Assembly: GCF_000382405.1 (NCBI RefSeq)
Contig: NZ_KB908260.1
Location: 186,001-250,000, forward strand
Direction: 5' to 3'
DNA from: Mycobacterium sp. 141
Lineage (GTDB): Bacteria > Actinomycetota > Actinomycetes > Mycobacteriales > Mycobacteriaceae
Length of the DNA: 64,000 bases
The notes beneath the pieces were generated by a model. That model made no database searches and was not told the DNA's origin. It worked only from the letters and a program-made list of their open reading frames with translations. The position numbers and the translations under genes are program-made. How positions within the stretch are numbered: position 1 is the stretch's first letter; each line of letters starts with the position of its first letter. Below, piece by piece: positions 62,208 to 64,000 of this stretch.

Positions 62208-63746
62208 TCAGGCGGTGAGCTCCGCAGCGGCGTCCACGTCCTCGGCGCCGAACCACCGCTGCAGTGCATCGGTCAACCCACTGTCGTCGAATCCGTCTGC
62301 GGCCCAGGCGACATAGCCGTCGGGCCGGATCAGCAGCGCAGTCGGCCCGTCGACCACACCTGTCCGGACGATCTCGACCCGGTCGGACCATCCCTGCGCG
62401 GCCTCGGCATGGCCACCGGAGGAATCGATCAGCACCGGACGGCCGGCCCGCATCAGTTCGGTGACTCGACGCCCGTCATCGAGAACCAGCTCGGGCACCA
62501 TCGACCCGCAGAGCCGATGTCCCTCCGGTCCCATGTCGTAGGGCAGGTCGGAGCCGGCGATCACGTTCGCGATGTGCGTCGCGCCGTCGGGCGTCGCCAG
62601 CAGTTCAGCGAGAAGCGTTCGCAGCGCGGCAACTTCGGGACCGGCCGCCATCAGTGCGGCCTGCGCCATCGACTGGGTCATCACACGCTGACCGATCGGG
62701 TGACGTTCGGTGTGGTAGCTGTCCAACAGGCCGGGCGGCGCCCAGCCGTTCAGTTCGGCGGCCAGCTTCCAGCCGAGGTTCATCGCGTCCTGCATGCCCA
62801 AGTTCAGCCCGGGACCCCCCATCGCCGAGTGCACATGGGCGGCGTCCCCGACCAGGAACACGTTGCCGGCCCGGTACCGGTCGGCCTGCCGCGTGTTCTG
62901 GCCGTTGATGCGCCGCAACGCATGTGGCCCCTCGCCGGGCGGCGGACCCATCGGCAGGTCCACCCCGATCACCCGGGCGGCACTCTCCCGTAGTTCCGCC
63001 ACCGTCAGCGGCGGCGCGTCGTCGGCCAGCAGGTCACCGTACTCGATCGTCCCGACCATCGGCCGGTCCGGCTCGAACTCGGCATAGATCAGCACGCCAC
63101 CATCAAACCTGTTGTGCCCGAACGGGATATGTCCGAAACCTGGAAGGTTCAGCGCGCCGTCACCGGTGCGCAGCTCAGCGGGCACGCTGACGTGCGCGAC
63201 CCGGGCGACCACATCGGTGGTGAAGCCGGGGAACTCGATGCCCACGCTCTTCCTGACCAAGCTGCGCCCGCCGTCGGCACCGACGAGGTAACGGGTGTCC
63301 AGCCGGTAGGAGTCCTCGGACGAGGTCACCGCCAGCGTGACACCGTCGGCGCGCGAATCGATTCCGGTGAGTTCGTGACCCCAGCGGATTTCTACACCCA
63401 GGGAATCCACCCAGCCGACCAGCGCGCGCACCACACGGGGCTGCTGAATCATCATGCCGTACATGGGGTTGTCGGCGACCCCGAGGAAGGGCAGCCGCAT
63501 ACCCGCGAAGATGTAGCCGGGCATGGGTTGCGGCGGATCGGCCGAGCCGCTGAGCAGCGAGTAGAGGCCCCGCAGGTCGAGCGCCCGAACCGCCTGCCCG
63601 ACAATCCCGTTGGCCTTCAACTCGGTACTCGGAGCGGGCAGTTGCTCGAGTACGACCGGACGAATGCCGGCCAACGCGAGCTCACCCGCCAACAGCAGGC
63701 CATTGGGCCCGGCGCCGGCAATGACGACGTCCGTCTTCTCGTTCAT
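62208..63746 (-). CDS. Class A FAD-dependent aromatic monooxygenase
   Basis: A 512-residue flavoprotein hydroxylase of the PheA/TfdB/rifampicin-monooxygenase-like group. DVVIAGAGPNGLLLAGELAL is the GxGxxG FAD loop, RYLVGADGGRSLVRKSVGIE the DG motif, and VFLVGDAAHVHSAMGGPGLN, LGMQDAMNLGWKLA the GD motif. The C-terminal thioredoxin-like tail ends the protein. It overlaps the upstream TetR gene by 4 bp (ATGA), so the regulator and enzyme form one unit. The aromatic substrate is unknown. Confidence 0.9.
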   Translation of the reverse strand: MNEKTDVVIAGAGPNGLLLAGELALAGIRPVVLEQLPAPSTELKANGIVGQAVRALDLRGLYSLLSGSADPPQPMPGYIFAGMRLPFLGVADNPMYGMMIQQPRVVRALVGWVDSLGVEIRWGHELTGIDSRADGVTLAVTSSEDSYRLDTRYLVGADGGRSLVRKSVGIEFPGFTTDVVARVAHVSVPAELRTGDGALNLPGFGHIPFGHNRFDGGVLIYAEFEPDRPMVGTIEYGDLLADDAPPLTVAELRESAARVIGVDLPMGPPPGEGPHALRRINGQNTRQADRYRAGNVFLVGDAAHVHSAMGGPGLNLGMQDAMNLGWKLAAELNGWAPPGLLDSYHTERHPIGQRVMTQSMAQAALMAAGPEVAALRTLLAELLATPDGATHIANVIAGSDLPYDMGPEGHRLCGSMVPELVLDDGRRVTELMRAGRPVLIDSSGGHAEAAQGWSDRVEIVRTGVVDGPTALLIRPDGYVAWAADGFDDSGLTDALQRWFGAEDVDAAAELTA

Positions 63747-64000
63747 TTCTTCCTGCCAGGTTCAGGTAGTCCGGCGGTGATGACCGCGAATCCCTCTCGC
63801 ATCAGTGCGGTAAATGACACCGGCGGGTCGGCATTTGCGTATTGGTTCATCGCGACGTCGCCCACGGCGCGGACAACGGCCACCACCAGCTGTGGATACA
63901 TGTCGTGCGCGGGATCTGTGCCGGTACGCTCGGCGATGACCGCGACCCATTCATCGAACATCGCACGGAACGTCGCATCGCGAATCTCCGGAACCATCAA
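63743..64000 (-). CDS. TetR-family regulator, C-terminal part (gene continues past the window)
   Basis: At least 85 residues of a frame open to the window edge. FDEWVAVIAERTGTDPAHDM, YPQLVVAVVRAVGDVAMNQY resembles the helical ligand domain of TetR regulators (TetR_C of the AcrR type). The DNA-binding part lies outside the window. The stop overlaps the monooxygenase start, so it probably controls that gene. Confidence 0.75.
   Translation of the reverse strand: MMVPEIRDATFRAMFDEWVAVIAERTGTDPAHDMYPQLVVAVVRAVGDVAMNQYANADPPVSFTALMREGFAVITAGLPEPGRKK

Overview
The window looks like chromosomal DNA of a fast-growing Mycobacterium (Mycolicibacterium). It is GC-rich and densely coding. Its gene order follows, from memory, the Mycobacterium tuberculosis series Rv3300c to Rv3342: a pseudouridine synthase, glpD2, lpdA, Rv3304, amiA1, amiB1, punA, pmmB, upp, Rv3311, add, deoA, cdd, sdhCDAB, sigJ, the Rv3329 aminotransferase, dacB1, sugI, nagA, Rv3335c, trpS, icd, metC, metX and Rv3342. 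At the left edge it carries the desA3/reductase pair (Rv3229c/Rv3230c-like). Many genes start directly at a GTG or ATG placed 6 to 8 nt after a TAnnnT box, as expected of mycobacterial leaderless transcripts. I saw no tRNA, rRNA, CRISPR array, prophage or transposase.

Layout. 1-8300: an amino-acid permease fused to an OB-fold domain, a GNAT acetyltransferase, a stearoyl-CoA desaturase with its ferredoxin-type reductase under a divergent TetR, and a secreted family 2 glycosidase. 8300-24200: glycerol-3-phosphate, quinone-reductase, amidohydrolase and purine/pyrimidine salvage genes. Extra genes here are a DUF559-type gene bracketed by inverted repeats, a MarR/AbrB-type exporter pair, and a small type VII-secretion-like module (EspC-like protein, NlpC/P60 hydrolase, tiny ORF). 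24200-33500: the nucleoside salvage genes add, deoA and cdd, which are adjacent in M. tuberculosis, are split by two insertions. One is an N,N-dimethylformamidase cassette (LuxR regulator, small subunit, large subunit) beside an L,D-transpeptidase remnant. The other is a TetR/MFS efflux pair with two perfect operators. 33700-37240: sdhCDAB, ended by a 27-bp perfect hairpin.

37270-44860: a carboxymuconolactone-decarboxylase-like protein facing the ECF41-type sigma factor SigJ, with an exact ECF41-type promoter; then an AsnC regulator coupled to an aminotransferase, an SMP-30 lactonase, dacB1, and a TetR/hydrolase pair. 44900-50300: a complete, translationally coupled N-acetylglucosamine cassette (MFS porter, kinase, SIS-domain deaminase, NagA) with a divergent GntR regulator and two palindromic operators. 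50300-57000: nitronate monooxygenase, YihY-type membrane protein, trpS, exonuclease III, hydrolase, methyltransferase and icd. 57200-60700: a methionine operon (metC, metX, methyltransferase) headed by a SAM-IV riboswitch followed by a cysteine-rich upstream ORF. 60700-64000: a CYTH/CHAD protein and a FAD monooxygenase coupled to a TetR gene that runs off the window.

The points most worth a second look are: the sigJ-type promoter; the riboswitch plus cysteine uORF; a 27-nt repeat with the same 16-nt core inserted in frame in both punA and the exonuclease III gene; the inverted repeats around the DUF559 gene; the absence of a normal start codon for the conserved N-terminus of deoA; and the dimethylformamidase insertion.
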